DNA of 64,000 nt from Odobenus rosmarus divergens (lineage: Eukaryota; Chordata; Mammalia; Carnivora; Odobenidae), in assembly GCF_000321225.1 (NCBI RefSeq), contig NW_004451887.1, positions 322,434 to 386,433 of the forward strand, read 5' to 3'. The position numbers and the translations under genes are program-made. A model generated the notes under the pieces. It was given only the letters and a program-made list of their open reading frames with translations, was not told the origin of the DNA and ran no database searches. Shown in pieces: positions 34,520 to 48,290 of the stretch (position 1 is its first letter; each line of letters starts with the position of its first letter).

Positions 34520-34990
34520 CTGCTGGGCACTATCTCACATACTCTGCTGTATTTTTTTCTCTTCTTTGTCCTTCTCTGCCCCTAGAATGTAATGTCGTGA
34601 AGGCGGGGATTTGTGTCTGACTTACCCCCACACTTAGACCAGTGCCTTGCACACAGGTTCTCCATACGTTTTGTTTTTCAAATGAATGATTGAATGAGCA
34701 AGCCCAGTAGCTTTAAATAACCTGGAATGCCCTGACTTGGGATTACGTGGGTGTGGATATTCCTTGCGTCCACATATATTCCAGAATAAAACTCTGGTGA
34801 TGTCTTGTACATGTTCTGTTCTAGCGTGCATTACATTGCTATTATGTATGTGTTTGTCTCTCCTATGAAACTATAAGTCTTATAAAAGCAGGGGCTGAAC
34901 CCTGATCTTTCCTATATCTTCCATTGGTCCCTGGTCCTGCACAGGAAATATCTGATGAGCAAATGAATGGATGTCTGTTATAACTTAGCC
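34520..34990 (+). repeat. Two L2-like 3' ends (about 34520-34700 and 34860-34990)
   Basis: The first has CCCTAGAATGTAATGTCGTG, GGCGGGGATTTGTGTCTGAC, CAGTGCCTTGCACACAGG and AATGAATGATTGAATGAG. The second has AAAAGCAGGGGCTGAACCCT and GAGCAAATGAATGGATG. Both fit the end of L2 (gene-like 'given as amount used' pattern, then GAATGAATG). Confidence 0.5.
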
Positions 34991-34999
34991 TGTGGCCCA

Positions 35000-37550
35000 G
35001 AGAATCCTTCCCCTCACACATCTCCTAAATAATCAGGCAACATGTCCCTTAGATGTCTGTGCTACCCATGTTCTTCTCCCCAGCTCCTCTGCCATGACCC
35101 CGATGCTGGCCCCTTGCCCTCTCTTCTTTATACCATTATAGCCGACTCTGAACTGGATCTTGAGCTCACCCACAGCTGCCCAAGGCATGTTCTCAAGGGA
35201 AGACCTGATCAGGTCCCTCACTTGTGTGTCCTATTGACTAGCCTCTGGCCACTAGAGGCTAGCGCTTAGTTTTCTAAGCCTCAGATCGACCACCTAATCC
35301 AAGATGGCGGTCAGGTTTAGCCTCCATTGCTCCCCAGTCCTACAACCTGCTGTCGAGCAATTTGTACCAAATGCATCTCTACTTTCAAGCCTCTCATTGT
35401 CCAAGCTCTCTTCCTCTGCCTAGGTAGCCCTTCCCCCACTCTTCAATTATTTCATCATTCAGTTATTCATTCAAAAATAAGCCCTTCTTGGTGCTGCTCT
35501 GTGTTCACCGTGGAGCTGCAGAGACAAATGAGACCTACCCCTGTGCTCAAGATGTTCATGTGTCACTGTAGTTGGGGCCCTTGCTTTGCCTCTGCGAGTG
35601 GTGAGCTCAGTAACTACTCTCTCTCTGAGACTATCTTAGTGTCAGTGAAATGGAGTTGCTGCCTTACAAATTAAATTAATTGAATGTTCTCCTCACATTT
35701 TAATAAATCGTTGAGTTATGTTGTCCTGCCTGGTTAGTACGTTTCTTTCCTGGAACTTACTAATATTTGCTTTACACCCAGTTTCCTGATGTAGAAAATG
35801 CCATGTTTGGTAAACCAGTATAGCTCAAGCGTGACTAATATCCTCCACGGAGAAGCCATTCTTAGACATAAGGACATGTCCTTTAAAAGTGACACATGTA
35901 ACCACCCCAGGATGTTTAGCAGACTGACCAAACACAGAGTTAGAAGATCCCATGGAAATGCAACCACCTTTTTCCTATCCTCAAGGGAAAAATGTGTTTG
36001 TTGGTTGACTGTATCATAATATCAAGAAGAATTCATTCAGTTCCTTTATTACATTTTTATTGATCTGCTTCTTAGTCCTCATTATGTTATTCAAGCTGTT
36101 TAATAACCATATTCTCTTCATTTTCATTCATCTACAATTTTAAAAATGGTAAAATGTTATGGAGATTCATCTGGAATACAATTTGACTTGAATATCCAAT
36201 TATTTATAACACCCACTGTGTGAGAGGATAAAACATAATAATGATCACATTTGACATTAACATTTCTGATCAGTTTTCTTTTCAGTCCATATTTTTTTCA
36301 AATGGCCCATTTTTGCTTGAAAGTTTAGCTTTTTGGAGTAAGAAAGAGCCTTTGATTTGATTTTTTAAATTACCTTCTCACTGTGAGCTGCTTTTTCCCT
36401 TGACATTTTCTATTTCATTGATAGTGTGCCTCGGATCATGTTTTTCTTGACTCTGGAGCTCTGTAACCCCTTTATATAGTGTTTCTTTAAGAGGCCGTTT
36501 TAAAAAAAACTTTTCTTTTGAAAAGTTTTCTTTCTTTATCACTCTGTCCAAAGAATCAAGTTAGTGATTTTGCTTTTTAAAGCTCTTTAGATGGTTACAA
36601 CTGAAAAGATGAAAAACAAAGAAAGAAATTTCTGTGACTGCAGATAGAACTATAGAACTTATCTAAGTGGCTAGCAGGCATTTTTGAGACAAAACTCTAT
36701 ACTTTTATTGAAGTGCCAATATTTCTGGCTCACTGATTGTTACCATATTCTAGAGGTGAGACAAAGAGGCTTGCCTGTTAGACCTGAACTCCAATTAGAG
36801 TTCCTTTTTGTAGAGGATCTCACTATTCAACTCTCCTGTCTGCCACAGGTCCATTGACTCTTTATGGCCAGTGAACACACATCCAAGGATCCTGCAATTT
36901 CCTCATGAATTTGTCCTTATACTGAACTTATACTGAGTCAAGGCAAGTATTAAGTCATTCATTCATGGAATCATTTATCGACTATCTGCTATGTGCCAGA
37001 TACTTTTCAAAGTGGTTTACATACAACAATTTGTTTACTTCTCTCTACAAAAGTTGGCATTGATTTTTTTTTCTCCATTTCAGAGAAGGGGAGATTGAAA
37101 TATATAGAACTTAAGTCGCTTGACAAACATACACAGTTAAAATTGGGATTCATATGCTACCAGATTCATATGCCTCCAGAGTTTATGCTCTTTCTCTACT
37201 TACAGCAAGATGCCGTGGAACTACTGAGAATTTAGCAACTAACCATGCTTCTCAGTTGGGGGACGGGGCATCAGGCAATGCAGCACAGAGCAAGAGATGT
37301 TTGAACCTTGATGAAGCCTTTATTTAATCCCTGTGAGCAACTGGTTAGCATATACTGAGTTATCTGGAAAGAAGATGCACTAGGAAAAAAATGTGCACAT
37401 ACTCGCAAAGCCACGTTACACAACTAAGAACTTGGAACATCACTTCAAGTATAATACAATTCATGTATGATTCTATTCATTTCATATGTTAATGAAGTAT
37501 TCTTAGATTTCTTTTACACTGTCACATCCTATGTATATTAATTAAGATCT
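35000..37550. other. Gene-free sequence
   Basis: Contains an L2-like C/T-rich part (about 35040-35450), an AT-rich part with no family I recognise (35690-36950) and the MIR-like remnant at 36955-37240. No gene. Confidence 0.45.
36955..37240 (-). repeat. MIR-type remnant
   Basis: CTATCTGCTATGTGCCAGAT at the left end, CTCCATTTCAGAGAAGGGGA in the middle and a diverged right part. A second, similar piece is at 40005-40190 (CATTTTGCAGAACTGAGGGT, GGCTGCACAGCTAATTAGTA). Confidence 0.5.
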
Positions 37551-37757
37551 TGGGACACCTGGGTGGCCCAGTCAGTTAAGCATCTGCCTTCAGCTCAGGT
37601 CTTGATCCTGGGGTCCTGGGATGGGGCCCACCTTCCACTCCTTGCTCAGCGGGGAGTCTGCCTCTCCCTCTCCCTCTGCCTGCCACTTCCCCTGCTTGTG
37701 CTTGCTCACGCGCACGCGCACATTCTCGCTGTCAAATAAATAAAATCTTTTTAAAAA
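37551..37757 (+). mobile_element. CAN-SINE
   Basis: Plus-strand copy from GGGACACCTGGGTGGCCCAG to GTCAAATAAATAAAATCTTT, with a CACGCGCACGCGCAC interruption in the CT-rich body. No clear target duplication seen. Confidence 0.92.
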
Positions 37758-38856
37758 TCTATTTAAAATGTCCCACACTCGGAAGTTTCTCAAGTGTCTT
37801 GGAGAAGGAATCTAAAATTTTAATATACAATGTTGTTCTAATCTGTCGTTTGTCGTGATAACATAATTCTATACAACTCTATTTAATACACGTTCGTGAC
37901 CATTTAAGGAAGACCTTTCCTCTCTAAGTCAAAATAACCCCGCCCCAAATGACAGTTTGAAATGTCACCTTGTCCTGTACGCTCAGGCTAATAACCTCAG
38001 ATTTCTTCAAGCTTCTGAAAAATACACTAAAAACAGCCTCTCTCCCCAAGAGAACTTTCCTTTGCCACCTGGGCTGACGTTTGCTCATTCTTCGATCGCC
38101 CCCTAGTGGTTTACTTGACTTATGACTATTTCTCAGATACTACTAGGTAACTCCAGGTTGCTTGGGATGTTTTTAGTTTTGTTCCTTCCACACCTTCTCA
38201 CATTTGCGCAAAGATATCATCTTGAAATAAAAAGTGAACAATGAGCAAAGTGACCCAGACATGGTGGTGATCGAGACACGCTGTTGCTGATGGTGGGGAT
38301 TAATCTTTCCCTCAAGTCTGTGCTCTTGTTTTTCCTCTTTGTATCATGGCACCACGTTTTACTTGCCCACCCCTCACTCTCTTCCCTTTGTCAACATCCC
38401 ACTGGACTGGTGCCAGGTAATCGAAGGATGAATCAAGGACTTATAGGCAGTGTTGTGCCTTGAGAATGCCAATGAAGCCCGTTGAATGCTGCTGGGTGGG
38501 AGACCCATACCCTCACCCACATAAACAAGTCACCATTTTAGAGGCCTCAGTCAGTCCCAGACTTCTCGGCTCCTTCTGGGTAGCCAGGGCTGTGACACAC
38601 TGGCCCAGCTACTTGAGTATCATCCAAATAACACAAGACACCTCTGTGATTCTGCCAGCTCAGGGTGGGGCCCCGCCAGCGTGATGGACCCGACCCTCTG
38701 CAGAATGTGGGTCCCAGTCTCCTGCACCAAGTAGACCAGAACCGGGACCTTCAATGCAACAGTCATCACTCTGAACAACCTTCTTTAATAAGCAGAAAGC
38801 CAGTAGTTGGTTTGATTTAGTAGGTAAGAATACCAATAAAGTTTTTAAGTATTTTT

Positions 38857-39046
38857 TAAAGATTTTATTTATTTATTTGAGAGAGAGAGATGCAGCAAGA
38901 GAGCACTAGCAGGGGTAGTGGCAGGCAGAGGGAGAAGCAGGCTCCATACCGAGATGGGAGCCTGATGCAGGACTGGATTTCAGGACCCCTGGATCATGAC
39001 CTGAGCTGAAGCCAGACACTTACGTGACGAGCCACCCAGGCACCCC
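38857..39046 (-). mobile_element. CAN-SINE
   Basis: Minus-strand copy from AAAGATTTTATTTATTTATT to GAGCCACCCAGGCACCCC. Flanked by TTAAGTATTTTT at 38845-38856 and TTAAAGTATTTTT at 39047-39059. Confidence 0.93.
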
Positions 39047-41937
39047 TTAAAGTATTTTTAAGAAAAAACAAACTTGCTTTTGTCTGAATCCTAAAAGAAG
39101 GATTGAAATCACAGATGAAATGATGATTGAAAAAGAGTGAATTCTTAATATTTGAAAAAATATCTATGAAATGGGACTAGTAATTTCTTCCCAGCACAGT
39201 TGTGAGAATTAGAGATAGAGAATGTAAAGGGCCCAGTGAATAGTACAGCACTTTAAAGAGGGCCATTCATTCATTCATTCATTCAGAAAATATTGAGTAC
39301 CTATTATGTGTAAAGCACCATTGAGGTAAAACTGAAAAGATGTGTGTGCTTGTGAAGCTTACCTCAAAAAGACAACTTAGCGGGGAAATGACCACCATCT
39401 TTTAGGGACTTGTGGTGTCATGATGGAGAGGGGCTGCCGCATTCTGTGTGGTTGTAGAAAGCAGAACTAGGACCAGTGGATGGACTTTCAAGGTGGCAGT
39501 TTTCACTCAGTGTAAGGAAGACCGTGGTTGTAATCACAGCTCATCAGAAATGGGATGGGTCTGCCTCTGGAAGCAGAGGGTAGGTGGGCTAGGGGATGTT
39601 CTGTCAGTGGAATTTGGGACCTAGTATCAGGGATCTCTGCAGTGTGGGAAAGATGGGAATACACGACATCCATGTTGCCTTGTACCTTTTAGTTCCAAGA
39701 TGCCAGGACTGGGATGGAAAGCCTCGGTCATTGGCCAGAGAATCAAGGAGTGTAAATGCAGATACCAGTTGGCTATAGATGAGCTGAAGTCATAATTCCT
39801 GTCATCTTTGGTCTCCAGGAATCAAGCATCTTGAGTCTGGGTCACCCTAGGTCTGGATCTGACAGGGCTGAGTGTGGGAAAGACCCTGTCAGGAGATGGG
39901 GCTATTTACTGTGGTAAGAGAGTCGGGAGGCCGTATGGAGCAGCTGGGCGCACACACACAAAGGTGGATGGCAATAATCATCACACTTTCAATTTCTCCA
40001 GAGCCTATTTCTCTTACTTCAGTATTTCTAATCTTTAAAAGCACCCTGAAAAGTAGGTGTAATTAATCCCATTTTGCAGAACTGAGGGTCTGCAAAGTTC
40101 ACTAATTAGCCTAAGGCTGCACAGCTAATTAGTAATGAGGCCAGGACTTGTGCTCACTGTCTCTGTCCTTCCTGCCCTCCACGGTGCCTCCTTAGTGAGT
40201 GGAATAAGCTCTTGACTGAAACAGGATGCCTGGGTTCCACTCATGCTCTGGGCCTCATCTTCCACCCCTCAGTGGGAGGGTGGGCTCAAGAATTTCTAAT
40301 CCAGTTCAAGAATCACCTCCTAGGTACATACGAGTTTGGAGAACCTGGCTAGAAGCAGAGGTACCAGGAGAAAGAAGATGGTGGCCTCCCCTCATGGAGT
40401 TCACCGAAGAGTAAAGGAGGCAGGTTCATACACAGGTCATTGCAAAACAGAGTGCAATTCGCTTTAATGGAGCAAAGCTCGCTCATAAAGGTGATATGGA
40501 GAATTCAGAGCAGGGGGCTTTGGGGAAGAGAAGTTGAAGCCAAGAGAAGGCCCTGCCAGAAGAAGGGATTGAGAACAGTGAAGCAGGGCCTTTGAGTTCT
40601 GAAGTTGTGGTAGAACCCACTCTCTTCTCTGGAGTTCCTAATCCCACAAAACCCAGTGAGTAGTGGCAAAGGACCACGTGTGACTATCTGACCCTATTTT
40701 CAAGGTGCCTAGATGATTTCCTTCATTGTGATTTAAATCTCACCTGTTTCTACCACATCTCTCTTCTCAACTCTTATATTGAGCTAGTGGGCACTCAGTA
40801 TGAGCCATGAACTGAGACCAAGGCCTGGGTGCCCGTCCTGCCAGGTTGTTGATTTAAATGCATACGGCCCCTTGACCTTGTCTGTGATAGAAAGTATCAC
40901 TGATCCAATAAACCCAGAAAGGAGCCTTTGCAGAGTGGGATAGTGGGAAGCCGTGGCCTCCCTCCGTCTGTGGACAGAGGCAAACGGGGCCGAGATTACA
41001 GTTAGGTAGCTGTGTGAGAACAACTCTGCAAATAGATCAGCATAACCAACAAGTTTCCAAAACAGGAGAAAGCGCAAGCCTCTCTCCAAGTCCTTGTGGA
41101 CTGTGGCCCACATTCTTGTAGGGAGGAATAGTTCCATGGCATCACTGAATCTAGAATCTAAATATTTACTCTAGGAGATTATAGAAAGGCTGTTAAGTCA
41201 TGAATGATGTCCTGATTTTGTTCTCTCCTGTACAGGTCAGTCTTTATGTTTATTGAAATGCAGGAGCGTGTGTCTCAATCACTCTTTATTCCTTCAGATG
41301 TTTCTTCTAGCCTTCCCTCTCTTTGTATCTGTTCATCATTTTTTTCTTAATTTGGTCTCTGTGTTTTATAGACTACTTTATCATTTGACACCCCTCTTGC
41401 TCCCCTCTCATAACAGCCCTGGTCATCACCTTCATAATCATATTTTCTTACAACGATGTTTTGTTTTTCACAGTTCATAAAACACAGATTCATGATCTCA
41501 TGAATCCCCCAAAGGCTCCCTGAAGTTGATAATATAACAGTTGCTCTTATACATATTTACAGGTGAAAAAACTCCAGGCTAAAAAGTTAAATCATTTGCT
41601 CCAGGCTGCTAAGCTCAGTGTTTGAGCTTCAAATTGAGTCCAACTCCCCTACTGCTTAACTCTTGTGCGTTAGCCACTCCCCGACATCAACAAAATCCCA
41701 ACATCTGGGCTGTGGCAAACCTTATTCAAGACTTGGATTCTTCCTTGATAAAACTTTAAAAATTTTATAAATGAATTAATCATGTGATTTATAAGTCAAA
41801 GTGTGTATATTAAAGTCACTTATTTGGACTCTCAGTAAACTTTTTATGGTGCAAAATGCCCCCCTCAACACATACATACACATACAATTCCCAAGATGGA
41901 TTACCATTACATAGTAGATGCTCAAACTTTTTGTTGA

Positions 41938-42009
41938 AGGGATGGATGGATGGATGGATGGATGGATGGATGGATGGATGGATAAATGGGTAGGTAGATG
42001 GATGGATAT
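41938..42009. repeat. GGAT tetranucleotide microsatellite
   Basis: About eleven uninterrupted GGAT units at 41939-41983, then degenerate units to 42009. Likely polymorphic. Confidence 0.95.
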
Positions 42010-43380
42010 GGGACTGGCCTTATTCTGGGTCCTGCCCCACATCACTCACATAATAACATAATAATTTCAAAAACATAATGATAAAAAGACTTTAAAAACA
42101 CTTATAGCCCTCATATGTGGATTTTAATATGTCTGATAGCAGCCACCAAAAGCAAGAGTGCCCAGTTTCTGCCATCATTTAAAACAACTTCTGCCTAGTG
42201 GAACCAGCCTAATTTCAGGCTTCTCGTTCCAAAGAACCACGGGTGTTATTATTATTCAAATGTTAAGATATTTATGAGATGATCTTTGAGCTCAGATAAC
42301 TAAAAGAAGGGAGAGATGAAAGGAAGGAAAGAGGGGGAAAAAGGGAGAGAGAGAGAGGAAAAAACATTTTTAAAAGCTTCGGCAGGGCTGCTGCCCTCAG
42401 GAACACAATGTATCTTTGCCAAGTTGAAAGAAATGAACTGCTAAGATATGGGTTTGTTCTCAAATAGGTATGGCAAATACATAATTTACTTTTCTTAGCT
42501 CCGGTGCAGGACACCCTGGCCATTCAGACACCTCATAGGCACTGGCATTAATCCAGTACCTAAATAGCAGCCCTACTGCAATCCCCGGGAGGGTTTTACA
42601 CAGGATGATTTAGTTTGCTCAGTTTTTTCTCCATGACTGGGAGCAGGGAAGCAGGGCTGTAGTGGAAAGAACAATGGGACTGATCAGCTCCATGCAACCT
42701 CCAGATTAAAGGAGACTAGCAAGGTGACAGCTAAATGCTATGCAGAATCCTGGATTGGCTCCTCATCACGGAGGGAGGGGGCAGGAATCATAATGGACAT
42801 GATCAGGACAGTAGGCAAAATTGGAATAGGGCTGTAATGTATAGTACTGTAGTAAGGTCACTACTAATTTTGGTAGAGAAAATCCTCAGTCCTAGGAAAA
42901 GTGCTCTAAAGCATTCAAGGGGGAATTGGGACTGTTTGTTATGGTAGTGATAATCATGATGACAATAATGGTTCTTATAAGAAAGTGGGCCCCATCTTGC
43001 TGGAGACTGGGAATATGGTGAGCACCTCCCTTTGTGTGTAGGGATTCTACCCCCAGAGCCTTCTATATCCACAATTGCCAGAGAGCAAAGTCTCAGCGAA
43101 TCCTAAGTCCTGTCATGATAGAACTTGCTGATGAGGAGAGTGGGTGGGGAAGTTCCAGAATTTGAGGAGTGGTGGCCAGAAATTCAGACATACAGGGTAG
43201 TGAAAGTGGGTCACCTGGTCCTGCCGAGGCAGGATCTGTCAGTGGTAGGGACTTTTCTGGGAGTAGAGGGGCAGGACAGGTCATCTTAGGTGGTATCCTT
43301 TGTAAGGAGACAACAATCTCACTCTGCTTAAAGGAGCAGGGCATAAGGCACCTAACCTTCAACATCACCGATGGCCAATG

Positions 43381-43788
43381 TGATGGTTAATTTTATGGGT
43401 CAACTTGACTGGGCTAAGGGATGCCCAGATAGCTGGTAAAACACTGTTTCTGGTGTGTCTATGAGGGTGGCTCTAGAAGAGGTTCGCATTTGAACTGGTA
43501 GACTGAGTAAGGAAGATCTTCCTCACCAATGTGGAAGGGCATTGTCCCATCTCTTGAGTGGGAGGAAGGGTGAATTTGATCCCTGCTTGAACTGCAACCT
43601 CCATCTTCTCCTGCCCTCAAATCTCGGTGCTTATGGTTCTGGGGACTTCAGGCTTGTACTAGAACGACACCACAGCCTGCCCTGGGCCTCCAGGTTGCCA
43701 ATGGCAGATCATGGCACTTCTCTCTCCTTCTGTATATTTATAGACATCCTTTCGGCTCACTTTCTCTGGAGAACCCTGACTAATATAG
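43381..43788 (+). mobile_element. Ancient solo LTR, MLT2/ERVL-like (copy 1)
   Basis: Starts TGATGGTTAATTTTATGGGT, contains AACTTGACTGGGCTA and GGTGTGTCTATGAGGGTGGC, and ends CTGGAGAACCCTGACTAATA. About 400 bases with no internal viral sequence next to it, so a solo LTR. Family name from memory. Confidence 0.65.
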
Positions 43789-43789
43789 C

Positions 43790-43955
43790 CAGGCATTGTG
43801 CTAAGCACGTCACGCAAGTATCACTTAATCTTTACAACCCCCATTTTACAGATGAGGGGACAGAGGTTCAGAGCCCTTAAGTAACTCACCCAAGTTCACA
43901 CAGCCAAGTGGTGGCAGAACAGTGTTCGAACCCAGCGATGTCAACTCATACCTCT
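43790..43955 (-). repeat. MIR remnant
   Basis: GCCAGGCATTGTGCTAAGCA, CCCCCATTTTACAGATGAGG, TTCACACAGCCAAGTGGTGG and GTGTTCGAACCCAGCGATGT. It directly abuts the MLT2-like LTR. Confidence 0.7.
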
Positions 43956-44574
43956 AGTGGCTCTAAGTGTAGGGAAAAGCAAGAAGCAGTCAAATGTATA
44001 TTTGAGAAATGGTCTCCAACTACCATGACAGGGACCAGAAAGTTCTTGGTATAAAAACAGCTGGGATTTTGCTTGCAACTTTGAAGACTGTCTGGAACTG
44101 AAGCTAGCAAACTAGATCTACCACATTTGTGTCCTTTTGGGAGGAAACCAACCCCAAATACTGGCTGAGACTCCTGCGTGGTCACCGCTTGGAGGACATT
44201 GAAGCCAACAGAGTAAACAAGAGCTTGGGTGAGCCCTTCTGCTGTGAAAGACAATGAGGTCTCACTCTCCCACCCCACCTGCCCCCTGAGAGCTGATGAA
44301 GTTCACCCATCTGCAGGCCCCCAGCCAGAGCCCCAAGGACATCAACCATGAGAAAGTGCTGCATAGTCTTACTGTCTGGCCAGCCCCTAATTCACTCAAT
44401 CCATCTGTTCATTAATATATGCACCAAGCATTTATGAAGTGCCCATTCTGTGCCAGACAATGAGATAGATGCTGGCATGAAAAATAGCAGTACCTAAATC
44501 AGGGCCTTTGGGTATATTTAATGGTGGGATGTAGTCATTATAAAGCCACTAAGTAAGAGTCAGATTTAATCTGG

Positions 44575-45120
44575 GACCTGTGATAATAATAACCGCACTT
44601 TATTAAGGGTACACTGTTGGCAAGTATTTTGCTAATAATAGAAATAGACACAGATCATTGTATAATGCTATAATTATATGAATATAAAATATATATATGA
44701 TATAATTTAAACCTCTTTACAATACTCCAAGTTAGATGCTATTATCATCTCTAATTATAAATGCAGAACTTAAAGCTTGCAGAGTGAGCCTAAGTCATTT
44801 GCTTAAGGTCACATAACTGCTAGACAACAAAACTAAGATTTAAAAGCATTTCCCTCCAAAGCCCAGGGCCTCGCTGTATATATGGGGCTGAGACAGTGTA
44901 GAGAGGGTTGAGAGCATGAGTTTTGGAGAGAAATGACCTGGGTTTGAATGTCAGCTCTGCCAGTTTTGGGTTGTGTGATCGTAGGCAAATTACCAACCCT
45001 CCGTGCCTCAGTTTCCTCATAGAGAAGTTGAGGGCAACAGCAATTATCTGCCCCATGAGCCTGTTTTAAGGTTGAAATGAGTTAATAAATGCAAGACGCT
45101 TAAAACGTGCTATATAAGGA
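44575..45120. repeat. Two MIR remnants in opposite orientation
   Basis: About 44575-44850 is minus (GAGCCTAAGTCATTTGCTTA, AGGTCACATAACTGCTAGAC). About 44905-45120 is plus (GAAATGACCTGGGTTTGAAT, CCTCCGTGCCTCAGTTTCCT, ATGAGTTAATAAATGCAAGA). An AT-rich run lies between 44660 and 44700. Confidence 0.6.
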
Positions 45121-45874
45121 TTCCCTTTGTATGGAAAACCCATAATCTGAAAAAGAGACCTCAGAAGCTTAGCTGGGAAGAAACCAGAGCTAAAAGAGAA
45201 ATGAGAATAAATAGGACAGTAAAATTGGACAGGCATCAGGAAATGGGGACGTGGGCCACGAACACTGGGCAGTTAAATTCAGATCGGGAAGGACAAGGAA
45301 AGTAAGGGTAAGGGGTTGGGGCCAACACTGGTTTTAAGGCGATGAGTTATATTAAAGTTGTCAGAGAATATGTGCATGTTTTTAGACATTTGTGTCCAGC
45401 ATTCTGGCTATGTTCAAAAAGAGCTTGTTTGGAAGAAAGGAGCCCCATTTGGTTGAGCAAAAGGAAGTCATTCTGTTCTGTATGCAGAGTTTCTTCCTAG
45501 GCATGCTCTCCAGGATGTGTTAACGGAGCACAGACTCACACTCCCACCATTAACCACTGGAAACCTGGACACAGTGTATCAAATGGTCGTTTGAAGATAC
45601 TCAGTAATTGTCAGCACAGGAGCGTGACCCCTATAAAGGGAAACGGATGAGATGAGCTCCGTGGTCACACCACTTTCAGCCCAGAGGTACTCTCTGGGCT
45701 GTTGTGCCTGATGGCGGTGCCCAAGCAGAGCAGGGCCGTCTTGTCGAGTTGAGGGGACAGAGGCCATGGAATCCAAGGAGGCTGGAATTGTGGAGCAGAT
45801 ACCAGAATGCTGGATGATGTGCAGAGAGCCATTGAAGTTTTCCGTAACCCGATAGGGCATCATTTCCATGTTTC

Positions 45875-47320
45875 ATTGTTAAGTGAAAAAGCCAAGAGCA
45901 AAAGAATATATGTAGTATGCTACTTTTTGTCTAAGAAATAAGAAGAAATAAAGCATACGTATACCTACTTATATATTTTTTCCAAAAGAAAAAAAATCAC
46001 AAGAAAAAGCACCCGAAATCTCTAGAAGATCTCCTTAAACCTGCTGTTGAAGACTAAGCCCTGCAGATGTAGGCAGAAACTCCAAAGGGAGGGAAGGTAC
46101 AAGATAGCCTGGGACACGTCATTGGGCCATAAAGTAAGGATGTGTTCAAAATAATAATAATGGGGCCGACCCAAAGGACACAGGAGTTATAAACCTTTAC
46201 TCTCCTTATCTATCATGATCCTCAAATCTAGGACACCCTGAAGATCATAAGAACTAAGGACAGAAAAGACGTAATTCATTGACTGAAATAGGAATCCATG
46301 AGTTCATGCTGATAAAATAGATAATAAATCAATTAATAAATAGGGGAGAAAGGAGAGCTCTGTCTTATAGTATGAACTGAGTGCTAATTGATCAATGTGG
46401 AAGAACAGGTGGAGTTGGGGGCAAAAATAGCCATTTTACAAACATCATAGTAAAGTATAGTTCAAGCAAGATCATCAGTAGATTCCAAATCTAGGAGGGA
46501 AAGGTTCATGAGATACCAAATATTTGCATGATCACAGTGTGCTTCCCTCAGATTGCTAATAATTGCAAGGGGGAGGAATCATAATCACACAGTTGAGAAG
46601 CTGAACAGCATTGTGACCAGGTCATCAACATTAGCCTCACTGGTGAAGGAGACAGTGTGTGCCTCCAGATGGGACACCCAGAAGGAACACGTCATCTAAG
46701 AAGTAATCCAGCTGCGGATATATAATCTGAATCTAATCTTGAGGAGATATTACACAAACTCTAATTGAGAAAGTTTCTATAAAATAACTGGACTGTATTC
46801 TTTAAAATTGTCAATATCAAGACAGACAAAGAGAGACTGAGGAATTTTCTTATAGGAAAAGACACTAAAGAGAATTGAATGCAATACTAGATCCTAAACT
46901 AGAGGGAAAGAAATGCTATGAATGATGTTATTGGGACAATTGACGTAGTTGGAGTCTAAACTACAGACTCAATTATAGAAATGGAATAAAAGCTATAGCA
47001 AGTATTATATAAATGTTAAGTTCCAGGCCTATGATAACTGCACTGTGCATATCATCATTCTTAGGAAGTACACCCTTGAGTGTGTGTGGGGGGAGGGCAT
47101 GATATAGCAACTGCTTTCAAATGGCTCAGAAAAGTAAAGTGCATACATGCAGTGTGTCTGTAGAGACAGAGAAAGACAGAAAGACAAGTAGAGACAGAGA
47201 ATCTTAAATGTAGAAAAAGTTTAAAATTGATTAATCTGAAGAGTATGTGGGAGTTCTCTGTACTACTCTGGCAACTTTTCTATAAATTTGGAAGAATTTC
47301 CAAAGAAAAAGTTAAAGATA
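45875..47320 (+). repeat. Ancient LINE-1 3' end (L1M-type)
   Basis: About 1.4 kb of A-rich, non-coding sequence that I recognise as an old mammalian LINE 3' region. It includes GGACACCCTGAAGATCATAA near 46230, the AATAGGGGAGAAAGGAGAGC segment near 46340 and an end with GCAACTTTTCTATAAATTTG followed by AAGAATTTCCAAAGAAAAAG. There is no ORF. Exact subfamily not determined. Confidence 0.55.
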
Positions 47321-47604
47321 ATAGAGGCAGGCCTCTAGCCTCAAGAGGGAACAAATCTGTGGTCTGTGGTGCAGTTTATGCTCCAGAGGCCACTCTCTGT
47401 GGGTTGAGCCAGGCAAGATCATGGGACCACATTCTTGCTTGGCTTCCTTCTTCCTGTCCTGCTTTGCTCCCTCCTTTACAGGATTCTCCTAAAATCCATC
47501 CTGTACACCCAAATGCCTATCTTGAGCTCTGTTTCTCAAGATTCCAACTTAAAACACCTATTCCGACCAACCCTATTCATCCTTCATTTTTAATTCCCCT
47601 TATC

Positions 47605-48290
47605 CTGCGGAAGGCTGAATAATGGCCCCCTTAGCACATCCACACCCTGATTCCTGGAAGCTGTGAATATGAGCTTATATGGCAAAAGGGACTCTGCAGA
47701 TGTGATTAAGGGTTTAGAAGGGGGGGATATTATCCTGGTCTCTCTGGCGGGGGAGCTAATCTAATGACAGGAGTCCCTATAGAGAGGGAGGCAGGAAATG
47801 GGCACCTTGGTGGCTCAGTTTGTTGAGCATCTGACTCTTGATTTCTGCTCAGGTCATGATCTCAGGGTCCTGGAATTGAGCCCCACGATGGACTCCCTGC
47901 TCAGCGGGGAGCCTGCTTCTCCCTCTCTCTCTGCCCCTCCCCCTCACTCTCCAATAAATAAATATATTTTTTTTTTTAAAAAGAGAGAGGCGGGAAATCA
48001 GGAGAAGGCTTCTGATGACAGAAGCAGGGGTTGGAATGATGCACTTTGAAGGTAGAGGAAGGGGCCAAGGAATTCAGGCAGCCACAGAAGCAGAGAAAGG
48101 CAAGCAAGTGAATTCTCCTCTCAGAGCCTCCAGAAGGAACCAGCCCTACTGACATCTTGATCTTAGAACCTAGTGAAACTTGAAACTGATATACAACTTC
48201 TGACCTCCAAAACTGTGAGGGAATAAATGTGGTTATTTTAAGCAACCAAGTTTGTGATAATTTGTTAGAGTGGCCATAGAAAATGAATAT
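47605..48290 (+). mobile_element. MaLR/MLT1-like LTR, split by a SINE
   Basis: AATAATGGCCCCCTTAGCAC, GCTTATATGGCAAAAGGGAC and CTGCAGATGTGATTAAGGG lie left of the SINE at 47800-47981. CTCCAAAACTGTGAGGGAAT, TTTTAAGCAACCAAGTTTGT and TTGTTAGAGTGGCCATAGAA lie right of it. Read together they form one old LTR-like unit of about 500 bases. Confidence 0.6.
47800..47981 (+). mobile_element. CAN-SINE inside an MLT1-like LTR
   Basis: Plus-strand copy from GGGCACCTTGGTGGCTCAGT to AATAAATAAATATATTTTTT. It splits an older repeat, with imperfect flanks AGAGGGAGGCAGGAAAT (47783-47799) and AGAGAGAGGCGGGAAAT (47982-47998). Confidence 0.93.

Noticed and set aside
35296..35312. L1 start-like AAGATGGCGG motif
   Set aside because: The core CCAAGATGGCGGTC is present, but the sequence on either side does not match an L1 5' UTR.
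41938..42009. CRISPR-like or other patterned array
   Set aside because: Simple GGAT microsatellite with no spacers; the host is a mammal.
47227..47622. 131-codon ORF
   Set aside because: It starts in the tail of an old LINE and ends in an LTR-like repeat, so it crosses unrelated elements.
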